Shown here: positions 1-24,880 of the stretch, piece by piece
How the letters are laid out: every line of letters starts with the position of its first letter
How positions within the stretch are numbered: position 1 is the first letter of the stretch
From: Amblyornis subalaris
Taxonomy: Eukaryota; Chordata; Aves; Passeriformes; Ptilonorhynchidae
Assembly (NCBI GenBank): GCA_018881555.1
Contig: JACAXG010000121.1
Coordinates: 1,464,915 to 1,528,914, forward strand
Length of the DNA: 64,000 nucleotides
Reading direction: 5' to 3'
Notes under the pieces: generated by a model
The model's database searches: none
What the model was told of the DNA's origin: nothing
The model's input: only the letters and a program-made list of their open reading frames with translations
Program-made: the position numbers and the translations under genes

Positions 1-660
1 ATGCAATTTTAGAAGAATTCACCCTTCTTTCATTTTGGTATATGCTGCCACCTACAGTTAAAATTCCCCCAGGTTAANCTCAGGGAAAATAAAGTTATCA
101 TGCCTCCACTGGGATTGGATCCATAAACTGAAGTCTATGTTCATCCCTCGTTTACAGATATTTTTAGAGGGTTTTGGCCACTGCTGAAAGTTTGTGGCAA
201 CCTTTGATACAATTTGCCTTGGATCTATATAGATTTATAAACTTCTGACACAAAACCCAAGACACTACTTGGGCCTTTCTTCCAAACTGAATTAAATCAT
301 CAAGGACAGTATCAATNAAAAATAATAATAAATAANAANGAACAATCCTCTTTCTGATTATTTAGTAGTTTCTGAGTCTCTTTACTGGTAGTTTTTGGCA
401 ATCTCTGAGAAGCATGACTTTGTGGTTAAAATACCTCAGGAAAGATGAATGATCCCNCTTGGAGCTCTCAGAAAGAGAGTTTTAAATAGCATTAAGTTCA
501 CCACACCAAACCAAACTAAACTAGCTAACTAGCATGGGGTAAAAAAATTCAAGAGGCAAGAGTCTTCTTAATAGTATTAAGAGTCTTCTTAATATTAAGT
601 TATATTTTAGACTTAGATTAGGCTTCAGGCTTTACTATTGTATATTTAATTTATACTTAC
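1..660 (-). other. Part of an ARFGAP3 intron, no exon seen
   Basis: This stretch lies 3' of the last ARFGAP3 exon found in the window, whose donor is at 659-660. I found no further ARFGAP3 exon and no other gene here. It is AT-rich with a short AAT-type simple repeat around 316-340. The next ARFGAP3 exon should lie outside the window. Confidence 0.6.
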
Positions 661-13627
<12,967 letters not shown>

Positions 13628-13911
13628 GGCGCCGGGGCCGGCCGGGAGGGCCGGCAGCGGGACCCGCGGGGGAGAAGGGCCGGGCTGGCCGCGCCGCCGC
13701 GCCGCGCCCGGGACGCTCCGCCCGCCGCGGCCTGCGCGAAGGGGAGGCGCCGCCCCGCCGGCCCGCCCGGTTGCCGCGGAGACGGAGCGAGGCGGCCCCG
13801 GGGGCTGCTGGCGCCGCGGAGTGCGGGGCCGGNGGGGAAAGCCGCACCGAGCACCCGCGCCCTCCGCGGAGTCACGGAGGCACGGGATCGTTCCTGCTGG
13901 GAGAGGCCGCG

Positions 13912-14740
13912 GAGACCAGCGGGTCCAACCTTTGGACGGTCGCCGCCGTGTCAGCCAGAGCAGGGCACTGAGCGCCACGTTCATCCTTCCAACACCTCCA
14001 GGGGCGGTGACTCCAGCGCCTCCCTGGGCAGCCCCTTCCAACCCCTGACCAGCCCTTCCAGGGAGAAATTCCATCTTATGTCCGAACTAAACCTCTCCTG
14101 GTGCAGCTTAAGACTATGTCCTCTTGTCCTGTCCCTCGTTCCCTGGGAGCAGAGCCCGACCCCCCTGGCTGCCCCCTCTTGTCAGGAGTTGTGCAGAGCC
14201 AGAAGGTCCCCCCGGAGCCTCCTTTTCTCCAGGCTGAGCCCCTTTCCCAGCTCTAACAGCTGCTGCTTCACACATGACTGACTCTCCAGCCCCTTCCCCA
14301 GCTCTGTTCCCTTCCCTGGACACGCTCCAGCCCTTCAGTGTCCATCTTGCAGTGAGGGTCCCAGAACTGGACACAGGATTCGAGGTGTGGCCTCACCAGT
14401 GCCCAGTACAGGGGACAGTCCCTGCCCTGGTCCTGCTGCCCACACCATTGCTGATCCAGGCCAGGGGCCATTGGCCTCTTGCCCACCTGGGCACAGCTGG
14501 GCTCATGTTCAGCCACTGTGGACCAGCAGCCCCAGGTCCTTTCCTTCTGAGCACTTTCCAGCCCCTCTGCCCCAACCTGGAGCCGCAGGGGCTGTTGTGA
14601 CCCAAGGGCAGGACCCAGCACTTGGTCTTGTTGAACCTCATTGTTGGTCTCAGCCCATTTATCTCGCCTTTCCAGATCCCACATCACGGGANTGGGAATG
14701 TGAATCAGCCCCTTGCCTGGGAGGCAGGTGATAAAGCACG
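13912..14740 (-). repeat. CR1 LINE copy (reverse orientation)
   Basis: Reads as a reverse-complemented bird CR1, beginning GTCCAACCTTTGGACGG and continuing through CAGCCCCTTCCAACCCCTG and GTGAGGGTCCCAGAACTGG-type segments. It starts right at the upstream edge of the ARFGAP3 CpG island. The minus-strand open frame 14268-14930 is decayed CR1, not a host gene. Confidence 0.75.
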
Positions 14741-15061
14741 TCCTTGTGCCTGTGACTAGACCTGTTTCTGCTCCTGGCTCAGCAAGTAGGGTCCAAGCAT
14801 TCTGTAAAAATTCTAGTTGAAACCATCGTTCCCTCCTCACTGCGAAATATGCAGCCAGGGACATGAGGGAGCATTGCNAAACCAGCAGAAGAAAAAGACT
14901 CCAAGTTTCAATTGCTTTCAAAAGCAGCACGTTCAGTTCATAAATTTGAAANGGTGAAGCCTCTTGTAATGAGAACCAGAGTAATAATTCTGTTTAACAG
15001 AAAAAANGTTGTAATACGAATTTGTATGTTTCAACTAAGTCATGCACGCTAATATTAAAGT

Positions 15062-15546
15062 AAGACATTCTCTGTACAAATGNATATTTAAGTACACTAC
15101 ACTTGCTGCCCTTGTCTTCTGCTCACACTTGTTACCTAATGCAGGTCGTGCTGATGTGTTAAGGCAATCAACACTTAGTCCATTTTTAGTCCATTTTCTG
15201 CTCCTAAAACATAAAGAATAGCAAGGAATTGGGAGCCCAAGTGGAATTCCGTGCTCACAGAAAATACAGTTTCATTCCACATTTAGCTACTATTTGGGTC
15301 ATTCTAAATTATTGTCTTAGAAAGTGGTTCACATGCAGGAAGAATTCTGAGACCCGCAGGAGGAAAAGCAGAGCAATGTTAACTCCCTGATCTATGTTTT
15401 CTCTATAAGGNTTTTTTTTTTTTAGGGTTTAATCTTCACCATATGACTCACAGTCAACCAAAGTGTTTAGAAAGCAAGCANGAATTAAATNCAAGTAGTC
15501 TATACCTTGCAAAANAGTCTTTCTCTTTGTTTTGGGCATTCTGGTG
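15062..15546 (-). pseudogene. Degenerate duplicate of ARFGAP3 intron DNA with a broken exon 5 copy
   Basis: Two blocks match the real gene in the same orientation. 15062-15227 resembles 3329-3477 (shared CATTCTCTGTACAAAT and TAAGGCAATCAACACTT), and 15233-15546 resembles 4138-4475 (shared CTACTATTTGGGTCATTCTA and AGGGTTTAATCTTCACCAT). The DNA between the two blocks in the parent, including exon 6, is missing. The exon 5 copy near 15505-15546 keeps the donor region TATACCTTG and the CTCTTTGTTTTG core but has lost bases next to the donor and is out of frame. Introns are retained, so this is a DNA-level duplication, not a processed copy. It is not coding. Confidence 0.85.
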
Positions 15547-15689
15547 GATGAGTAAAATCTCTCCACATGGATACAGGACCATGTCCCCAGCATCCAGCCT
15601 TTCCAGTACAATATTCAGGGGTAGCAAGGCTGTTCCTGCAGTNAGCTCCAGCAGGCAGGGCAAGCACTGGTGAAATAGGATATTATGAC

Positions 15690-15860
15690 AGAATCACAGA
15701 ATCATTTAGGTTGGAAAAGACCTCTAAGATCAATCAAGTCCAACCTTTGATCCCCAGCTTGCCAACCAGACCAGGGCACTGAGTGTCACTGTGGGACGCT
15801 TTGATGACCAACCCTGGATATTCCTTAGCTCTCCTTCAGGGAGTACAAATCCCAAGGAGC
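15690..15860 (-). repeat. CR1 LINE 3' end (reverse orientation)
   Basis: Starts GAATCACAGAATCATTTAGG, followed by the TTGGAAAAGACCTCTAAGAT block and TCCAACCTTTGATCCCC. This is the reverse-complemented 3' end of a CR1 subfamily, about 170 bases long, directly after the ARFGAP3 duplicate. Confidence 0.85.
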
Positions 15861-18113
15861 TCTGGGTAGGTTGTTGCTCCCCTGAAGGTGAAACTCNCCA
15901 TACACATTTATTACATCATGATATTTTCCTCAAGATTTAGGCTTTCATGTTATCTAGAACTGGGAACTGAGCTCCAAGTCCACCTGAGCAGTTGGGGCTC
16001 TCTATCTCTTGGTCCTCCTAAGAATAAAATTAAAGAATTTAAAGAATAAAGAATAAAATTAAGGCACTGCAGCAGGACAGGGAAAACAGTGGTGCNGGTT
16101 TATTGCAATCAAAGTTCTAACAATATTAAAGCACAAAGAGGATTCAAAGCAAATTTCACAAAGGGTTTCCTACCATAAAAAGTGAATTTAGTAACTTTAG
16201 GCATCTGAAGTTCCCTGCCATCACAAACCCCAAGCATTTCCATGCTTATAGTTCTTTAAAATGTGCCTGAAAACATAAATATTCCACACAGTGTAATAAA
16301 AGACAGGAACAGCACCATTTACAAGCTAAATGAACATAAAGAGGAAAACTTATATCATTTTTGCACTTATTGCTCAGTGGAGCTGATGCTGGGCTCACCT
16401 GCAGAATTAGAAAAATCAGTACCCTGTGGGAATGTAGGTTTTAGATACTTTTCAGCAGAACTCTTTGCAAATTGCCGCTGTGGGGTAGTGCAGGGCTGGC
16501 TGTGCTAAGCAGGGGAAGCAGAGGTAGCGAGCCAGCTGAATTTCCTGCGCCCTCTCCCAGTAACTGCTAGCAGAGTTTTTCATCCCTAGCTGGCTGTTTA
16601 TCACATGCATAAAATGGGCTGTGCCATCTTTCAGTTCTTAAAATAAGGGCCCACAGATATTTTTTCCCTTGTGTTTGCTATACGTAGCTTGTACCCGCTG
16701 CAGGCTTGAACAATTTGTGACGAGAATAAAAATCAATAAAATACTTGAAATGCAACAGACCAAAATGAAAAATGTGTCAGGTGAGGAGGATGTTTGGATA
16801 CCACTAAACAGGGGGCTAGAGTTCTGCCTATGTTGTTTTCATGTTGTATTTACAGCTGGAGAATGGAAATGGACTAAAGTTTAGCTATTTCTCCTATTTC
16901 TAGCATAACATAGCATACCAAAAGTATCTACCTCCTCTCTGAGACCTCCAAGAAGTCTTTTGACCAAAGTAGGAGACATGAAATTTTTCGTATTTTTAGG
17001 ATGATGAAAAAGGCCAGAAACAATAAAAACCTTTCTTCCTGTCTCTCTCTGTACTCCACAAAGGAACAGGCTAAGAAGCCAATATCCAGATTGCAATGTA
17101 ATAAATGGGGGAGCTCCAGGGAAAAGTAAAGGAGCAAAGAACAGAGAAGAAGGACAACTCCCTAATGCCAGATTTACAGTCACATACAACTTCTTTGATG
17201 TCATGTGTAATGTGCATAATGTCATCTATATAACCAGTGACCAGACAACCTGATTTAAACAATTCAGATGGCATGGAAAATATATATATACATGCTACTT
17301 ACCCAGTTGTCTCCCCTGTGCAAATAGTTGCCTTTCAGGTGCTAAGACCTCCATTACAGTCCTACAAATACTAAATATTATTTTTCTTTTGGTCTGGCTG
17401 ACAGAAGAACAAACACTAGCATGTCAAGTGCTTCACTGAATCCCTTTATTGATTTCTGTGCACTTATTATAAAGATGGGGTACATTACCAACAGCAGCAA
17501 CACAGCTGAAGTACAGATAAGTTTAGATACGAGGAATATTCTAGAAATATTTGCCCTACAGACCCCTCCTGCTCAGGGTTTGCAAATCACCTGCAGCCTG
17601 CCTCAAAGGAGTTATAATGGATAAGATCCAAAAATAATATAAAAACAGGCAGTAAAATGATAATTACAAACAAATGCGTTTGAACACCAATTCCAGTGGA
17701 GGACTCAGTTTTAACTGGAGCTACAGCATTTGGGAAAAAAAACCCAAACAAATACAAAATTAATTACTGCCCCAAGCCAGAGACAATATATTGTGAGATG
17801 ATCTTCTGGACGAGTGGAACGGAATAATTTTATTCAAGCCAATGAGGAGATGAGACTGAGACTTCTCTACTAAACCCATGTAATTTCTTGCACCTTCAGT
17901 ACCCCTTTCATACAAATCCCACTAAAGGCTGTCAGAAGAAGAAAAATCAAGTCCAAATCCAGGCTTTATAAAAAAGTTCAGTGCAGCCTTTCACATTCCC
18001 TGTTTCATCCATGAGTTTTTGCACTTGTACATGATGCAATCTAAAAGCTTATCTGTATTGCAAATCAATGCAGAATCAAGTCAGATGTGAATTAACAGNT
18101 TGTCTCCACTTGG
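15861..18113. other. Intergenic, no gene recognised
   Basis: About 2.2 kb downstream of gene A. I searched the minus strand here for C-type lectin exons (CYYF-, WIG- and WIC-type motifs) and found none that hold up. The minus-strand open frame 16881-17225 resembles nothing I know. A few AT runs occur near 17281. Confidence 0.5.
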
Positions 18114-18220
18114 TCACTTTTGCTGTCTAAACAAGACCCAAATCCACCTTTTGATGCAGGAGCTTGAGCCCATGTCTTGGTACACACACTGGTATAATTG
18201 GATGGTTGCTGGTGTTGCAG
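18114..18220 (-). pseudogene. Possible relic of a C-type lectin last exon
   Basis: A minus-strand frame ending at a TGA at 18114-18116 reads QCVYQDMGSSSCIKRWIW followed by seven residues and stop. The pattern Cys-Val-Tyr, Ser-Ser-Cys, Arg-Trp-Ile resembles the end of a natural-killer lectin domain (compare NCAYLESKGVSASGC and RKWVC in gene C). The loop is about three residues short and the usual final cysteine after Trp-Ile is tryptophan. No clean splice acceptor was fixed. It lies in the right place and strand to be a leftover of gene A, but chance resemblance is possible. Confidence 0.35.
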
Positions 18221-18355
18221 GATTATGAAAATTCCAAATAAAATTAATATGTGTCTTGTCCAGATGTGGAGAGGTTAGAGGTTTAACAGAGATCTGGGAT
18301 GAGATAACTGAAGAGAGATCAGAGTGATGGCACAGCTTCATTCCTAAGGGTCTCT

Positions 18356-18435
18356 TCAGAGGAAATAATGTAAAAAACCCCCAAGCATTATGTCCTGTTT
18401 TGTTGAAGAAGCAGAACCTTCCTGTGCTGAGTTAC
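18356..18435 (-). pseudogene. Possible stalk exon relic downstream of gene A
   Basis: A strong acceptor (pyrimidine tract ending TTTTATTTCCAG) is followed at 18435 by a phase-1 frame reading NSAQEGSASSTKQDIM and then a stop at 18356-18358. Composition and phase resemble the stalk exon of gene D (GRQQSSTTLS). Gene A's membrane exon would need a phase-1 donor to reach it, and that donor looks lost. Confidence 0.4.
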
Positions 18436-18901
18436 CTGGAAATAAAAGAGACAAAAGCTGCTAGAATTAGAGTATCTCACTGAAGTTCAGCCTGCTGCGA
18501 GTGTCCTGGGAGCGAGGAGAGGGCACCTCTGTGCCATGGGGACCGTGGCAGGGCTTGGGATGCCTGGGGATGGAGGTGTGGTCGCTCAGCTGTGACCAGC
18601 GAGTGCTCAGTGACAGGGACACTGGGTGGGACATGGAGCCATCAGCGTGNCCAGTGAAACGTGTTTTATGGCTCTACAAGAAGCAGTAGGAGTGGATGGG
18701 AAGGGTTCATCTGGAGGGCCAATCCTAGTCCGAATGAAACAACTGTTATCCCGGCTGCCCGCAAATCCCAGACTCACCAACACAGCGTTTGGGCTGGGAG
18801 CTTCCTTGCACCTCCTCTGCTAAATGCCGATTCATTTTATGGAAACGTAGCAGGGCTAAGAAGGGCTTACCCCGTGTGTGAGCAGGACGGCAGGGTCCCN
18901 C

Positions 18902-21900
18902 TCAGAGGTGGTGACATTTCACCGCCAGCAGGATGACAGTGATGAGCAGAATGACGGCGGAGAAGAGCAGGGCGAACACAACGTAACACCAGGGTGAGTT
19001 CTCCCAGCAGGACACTGCCAAAGGGACAAGGGAGAGGGTTCTCACCGCGGGCAGGAGCAGGGCAACTCTTGTTCTGAGTTATGGGAGTGTGAAAAATCAT
19101 TGTAGCTAAGCCTTCAGCAGGAGTGTGTTACACTGTGTGCTGTAGGTGCAGCACCTGTGTGTCTATATAGGTTTATATGCATACAAACCTGTGTGTAACT
19201 GTGTACACATTAAATCACGTTTTCAGGGTCAGAAGAACCCTTTTCCTGGCTGCTCCTGAATTTTATCATCACAGCTGTTGAGAAAACACCTAAAATCGTG
19301 GCTTCTTACCTTCTGTGGCAGAGCATGGCTTTGCCAACGCCNCTGTGCCAGCATTTTGCCACGTGCACACACGGCACTGCCGGTGCTTCCCACTCTGGAA
19401 TACACCCTGCCCTTTCCTTGGAGAATGCCTTTCGATGGTTGTGCTATCTTGTGTTAGCTTTCTGAGGTTACACAACCGAAGACCCACAAAGAAATCTTGA
19501 AGTTCACATTCAGGCTTTCAAAAAAGATTTTACAGGTAATTTGAAGTTCTAGAGACTCTTTTGAAATTATCATAATTTTTAAGCACAACAAAGACACACT
19601 TGTTTGATTAGTCCTTAAATCCNTGCCTCCATCATTTTCTGCTCCAACTGTAATCCTGACTGGGATCATTGTGTTCATTTGATCCCCATTCCTTAATGCT
19701 TTCCATGTAAACTGCTTCCTAATCTAAATGAGAATCAGAACAAACATTCGACTTCTGCGGTTTTAAAGAGGTTCCAGTGAAGAATGTGAAGGGACAGAGC
19801 TCTCCTAATAGCATTTATCCATGTGTGTAGAATATATGGATTTTGATATTCCTTGAATAAAATTCCAAAAACCTGGACAGTGTAGCCAGAATCTGAGAAA
19901 GGAAGGGAGAAAGTGAGGACTGGGGTGTAAAAAGGCAGCCAAAACCCAGATGGGTTGATGGCACTACATCAAAACTGCGTTACTGACAACACTTTCCATG
20001 CTGCAGTCCAGCCCTGGATTCACTGGGATAAAATCACAGGGCATTTCAATGAAGCCAGGAAATTAGTTTTGTCTTTGTAGCAGGCAGACTGAGATCTCCA
20101 CCTGGCCCACTCCCTTGCCTGCCTGACCACCACTTTGAATCAGAAACACCATCTGAAGCTTTCAGTTTCTTCTTCTTTGTTGTCAAGGCCAAATTAAACC
20201 CCAATGGAAATATTTGTTTGCACTGTTTTTTCCCCCATGTAACAGTTTTTCTATAAATATCTTAATTGTTCTTATGCATCACACGAATGCAATATTTTCT
20301 TCCTGATTTTCACCTTGTACATGAAGAGTCAAAACTCATATCCAACACATTATTTCATTTTTCAGAACAAATTACTTTCAGTCCTGGTTACACAGTTTGA
20401 GACAGTTTAAAGTATTTTAAAGTTTTAACTGAAGAAAAGATAGACACAATATATGTGAACTTGTTGAAAAACTGTTCAAAATTGTTGTTTTCTGGCTATC
20501 ACTTTCTAAAAGTAACTCAGTTTTGCTTTAAATACTATCNCTGGCCTGTTCATTCACCCCAAATTCATTTGGAAGTGAAAAACCACACATGGAAATTGTT
20601 GCTAAAGTGAACAGAAGAGTGGGCAACATCAACATCTCTTCGGGCACCTGGCCCTAAGCAACTCCTCCACTGTATGTAANTATGTAATTATCACACAGAA
20701 TGATTATGATTGTATACAAAGAGAAGAAAATACAACGAGCAAACTTGAAGTGTCCTGCAGTGTTGCAGTACCTGAATGTGCAGTTTTGGGTGTGCTGTCA
20801 GGTCTGTCAGATCCCCATCTCACATTCACCTCGGCATATGTGACTGGATCACCTGTAGGGACAAAAAGTGCTGAAATTTCTAGAAGAATTCATGCAATAA
20901 TCGTTCTGCTGTGCAGCTTTCCAAAGAAATAAAAAAAATAGAAATANTTTTTTGATTTACTCATTTATTAAATTTTAGAAAATTTAAAAAATCCTTCTAG
21001 GTGACTGTCAGGTATCATGCACTGAACTACTCTATTATTAATCCTATTTTTTCCTTGTCATTCTGTATCTTACACACACATTTAAATATTCTCGATGTGC
21101 TGGATGCCAAGCCCAAGGAAGGCAAAGATGATGTATAGGTACCTGACCTCTATCATGTGGATGAGCTGCATCCCATAGGAAGNGCTTTTAAATTCATATC
21201 CTTAAGGGAACGCCCAGAAAGCATCTCCCTGCCCAGAGGATTTCTGCAGGACCACTGGCCCAAATCAGCAATATTTGACAATCAGAAAAGCTCGGGGAGG
21301 AGGCACAGGTAGAAAACGACTGCAGGTGTAGCGAGGTGCTGAACTGCTCTGTAACCGAGTTTCTCTCTTGTTCTGTGGCGTTAAATCAGGGGTTGACACT
21401 CGGAGCAGGAGGGCAGGAGGAGAGTGGCAGGACGTGTGCCACCGACCCCAGCAGCTCGGGGCGGGTGTGGCAGCAGAAGGAAGGAAGGAAGGGTATTTTT
21501 GTACCAAGTGCACACCCCACCTTGCCCGCTGCCTGCTTTGCATGTCTCGCCTCGTGCCCCAGGAGCTGCGTTCGGCGCGTTTGCTCATTGATGGTGCACG
21601 AGTTAAGNTTGGTTTTGCCCGAGGAAAAGCAACCTCCCAAGGGTGCCAGAGCTGCCGAGATCTACCTTAGGCTTACAAAAAGGGTCGAATCCCACCCGTT
21701 TTCAGAACTCAGCGCGTTCCTCGTGCAGCAGCCGAGGAGTGAGAACAGTTGAACAGCANCTGGCAGAAGACGAGGGCTCGGTTTCCTGCACTTGTGCTCT
21801 CAAGTATGAAAGCAAGGGAACACGTGTAGAAATTGAAGATAGAGATTGTAAAAATGTATATATATCATTTTATATACATAAGAACACGAAAAAATATTAA

Positions 21901-23717
21901 TTATATAGAGAGTTGATTTTTTTTCCCACTAGATCTCACTAGTACACACTGCTGCTGTTAATAGGTATGANATTCAAGATTGATTTAAAGTATTTCTTCA
22001 TGCAAGATACTACAATCAGCCTGTGGAAGTCATTGCTTTAGGATGCTGTTAAAGTAAAGCATTTCTTGGGACACCAACAGGGATGCAAGTTTCACAGAAG
22101 TGACAAGCATATGGCTATTGCAATTGAAAATCTTTTTTTCAAGAAGGTTACGACAGGTTAAACACCATGCTGTCATACTCTAAAGCGTAAGAAAAGCATT
22201 TTGTGTGAAATTTGGTTATTTAATTAGCCCCATAACTGGCCACTAAAATGTTTCAGATTCTGAATTTCAAAGAACTTTATACTGGCAAATTTCAGAAGTA
22301 TGATATGGGCTTAGAGGGCTCTCAGAATCATTTACACAGCAATTTCTAAGCATGATTCACTGAGGTGTATTAAAAGCTGTGTGAAAGCACTTACAACTAT
22401 ACAATGTGACTGGAAATTTAAAGGATAGGTGAGGAACAACAATAAAAATAGGTGGAACAGACCTTTAGGCTCCCAAATTTTGGAACATTTTATACANTGT
22501 GTTGCAGTGGGCATGAGGGTGCATCTCCAGTAAATCCTTACGGGGCAGTTCTACCCTGGAGCACCAAGGATTGTCCTGGCAGTGCAGCTCTTCTACACAG
22601 AACTGATCACATCACTGAAGGGCAAACTGAGTTAACGAGTAAACACAGAGATTTCATACTCTACAAGTGCTTTTTGTACCTCATTCCAAGGAGACAATAT
22701 ACAAATCTGATTTTTAAGAGTAAATGTTGCTTTGCTGGCGTATTCAGGACATATTTTTCTTTCCTACTGTAACCTCTGAATATTATAATTTCAAATATAT
22801 TTTCCATGCTCAATTGTTTTACAACTAGCAAAGATCTATTTTTTGATCAGAATCGAAAAAGTAAAACTGGATACTTTCGTTTTAAAAACATGGATTTCCT
22901 ACCTATATCCATTAATAGCTGTATTTGGAACTTTATTTTGTAAAAATAAATTTTTTAAGTAATGCAGTTTTATGGTTGAAGACATCAGTAGGTCATACAC
23001 AGATTGTAGGACTAACAGTTTTCAAAATTATAGAAACTTCTATTAAATCTTGACTTGTATTTTTCTCAACATAGAGCTTTTAGAAGAGAAAGAAAGAGGA
23101 ACAGAGACAGCTAAAGAGAGAAAGAAAGAAGGAAGAAAGAGAAGGAAAAAAGAAAATAGAAACAGACCTATCACTTTAGAATTTAAAAATATTTCTGGTG
23201 TCTAAGAGAGAAATGGAATGGAATTAAATGGAATTAAATGGAATTAAAATATAAAATGTAAATGGACTGCAGGAGAGAGAAGTCCATTCAGTGGACTTTA
23301 GCTGTGAATGAGTTTCCAATAATCTGTATAAATATCTGCAATGTCTGAACATTAATGTGTTTCAGGCACAACACATTTCAGCCATATTACTGAAATCCAG
23401 GAGGGGATTTTAAAGGTGGCTCTTCACTTATTGCTAGAATTCAGCATTCATTCTATTAATAAACATGAATTTGCCAGGCAAATAGATATATACCATAAAC
23501 AGGGGTGGATATTAACAGTTATAAAATCCTTTCAACAGGACTTAACTGCTTCTGAATGATTTAAGAACGAGTGAAAGCTTTGAGAAGGCATCAACGAGCA
23601 AAGGAAAAATCAGTAATATTAAGATGTCNGTTTTTTCTTACCTGTGTCTGAAGTTTCTGAAATAAAATTCACCCTTTCCTTGGGCGCCACCTCGGCATAA
23701 ACCACCTCACTGGCCAT
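18902..23717 (-). CDS. Gene A: short two-ITIM membrane protein related to NK lectin-like receptors, ectodomain missing
   Basis: Three exons join in phase 1: 23642-23717, 20772-20852 and 19014-18902. They encode 89 residues. The start is MASEVVYAEVAPKERV with an ITIM (VVYAEV, Tyr7). Exon 2 carries a second one (VTYAEV, Tyr31). Exon 3 encodes a membrane segment of about 22 hydrophobic residues (YVVFALLFSAVILLITVILL region, residues 63-84) and ends KCHHL then TGA. This matches the first three exons of NKG2-type type II receptors, where tyrosine-phosphorylated ITIMs recruit SHP phosphatases. Genes B and D end the equivalent exon at a T|GTGAGT donor. At the same place gene A reads T|GTCACC, so the donor appears lost and translation would stop just after the membrane. 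It may be a decaying receptor or a real lectin-less protein. An ambiguous base lies next to the stop region. Confidence 0.65.
23080..23165 (+). repeat. Purine-rich (GAAA-type) simple sequence
   Basis: An almost pure A/G run of about 80 bases inside gene A intron 1, made of AGAAAGA and GGAAGAAAGA variants. Low-complexity DNA. Confidence 0.8.
23213..23252 (+). repeat. Short tandem repeat, 10-base unit
   Basis: The unit GGAATTAAAT occurs about three times in a row with edge variants, just downstream of the purine-rich run. Confidence 0.8.
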
Positions 23718-24811
23718 TTTGAAAAGTTGCTCTCAGCTTTCAGATCTGCCATCAAAATGGACTCACCNGAGAAGTGGCACCCCCTGTTTCTGGCCACCCC
23801 CCACCACACCACATTTGGTCAAAAGCAGTGTTTAGATGTCTGCAGGGCGGAAGGAAACTCGAAACCTTTTTTTTTTTTCNAATGTAAATTCTCGCCTTGT
23901 AGCTTTTGATAAACAGCTCTGAATTCTTTGTCCCTTCTGTTCTATTAAAAACTGCGATTTTGGTCCATTTCCTCGTAAACTGTGACCTTCAGCCCATGCA
24001 GAATTTTCATTTGGAAGGTGAGCTGGCAACATGCTGAGTATGTTCGGAGCCTCCTCAAACCCACCGGGCACTGACATGTGTTTCAACAGAAAACTCAGGT
24101 CATGGTTATTAGATTGCTCATTTTGTGATTATTAGACTGCTTTGGTTTGTGATTATCAGATCACTTCCTCCTAAACTTTGATAGCTCAAGGTTGCAACCA
24201 GAAAGCAATGGTATGGGGAGGAAAGGAGAGAATATCTGATATCGCTGAAAAAACGAATTTAAATGTTTCTGAAATAATGTTTTTCTGCATTTTAATGTTT
24301 TTTTAAATTGATTTCATACAGAATAAAATTAATTTTAAAAGTTGGGTTTGAAAATGCTACTATGAGGCCAACTTCCTTTTTTTCTTTGGATTTCCCTCCC
24401 CATAGAAATTTCTAAATTTTGGGGGGTTTTTTCTAAATTTTTTGGGTTTAGAATAACTTAGAATGATACCAAAACTCTGAATTCTTCTCACAGAGGAACT
24501 TCTGCTCTTCAGCCAACTCAACATCACATGCTAATTCTCACACCCCAGGGGCACTATTAAGACCAAAATTAAACCAGGGCTGAGTCTGACCTGTAATTCC
24601 ACAGCATGTTCATCATCAAATTTTCCCATGAAAGGCAGAAAATATGGTTCTTTGGAGTTGTCATGGTGGTAATTCAAGAAGTGCAATATTTTGCTTTCTT
24701 GGGACCAGCCATGGAAGAAGGATGAACAACACTTTGGCACTTTCAACTCAAATCATTGCACTGTTTCCAGGATGGGCCATCACAATCCTGGCAACTAAAA
24801 GGCTCTGTATT

Positions 24812-24880
24812 AATCATAGAATGGTTTGGGTTGGAAGGGACCTTAAAGATTATCTAATTCCAACCCCCTTCNAGTTCCAA
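24812..24880 (-). repeat. CR1 LINE 3' end (reverse orientation)
   Basis: Reads AATCATAGAATGGTTTGGGT then TTGGAAGGGACCTTAAAGAT, the canonical reverse-complemented CR1 terminus. It breaks off after the TTCCAACCCC block. Confidence 0.9.

Larger units (their letters stand above)
20853..23641 (-). other. Intron 1 of gene A, no further exon seen
   Basis: About 2.8 kb. It contains a purine-rich run at 23080-23165 and a short 10-base tandem repeat of GGAATTAAAT type at 23213-23250. A GC-richer patch at 21330-21760 has open frames on both strands but no splice or family support. Confidence 0.5.

Noticed and set aside
16430..16570. Minus-strand frame reading SYWERAQEIQLARYLC and ending AAICKEFC
   Set aside because: It faintly recalls lectin text (SWEDSQKNCLARKS, EWICKKN), but spacing, cysteines and splice sites do not fit a lectin exon. 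Judged chance.
19290..19487. Possible extra exon of gene A with a CAGAAG|GTAAGAAG donor-like site
   Set aside because: No matching acceptor or family resemblance. Exons 2 and 3 of gene A already join in phase without it.
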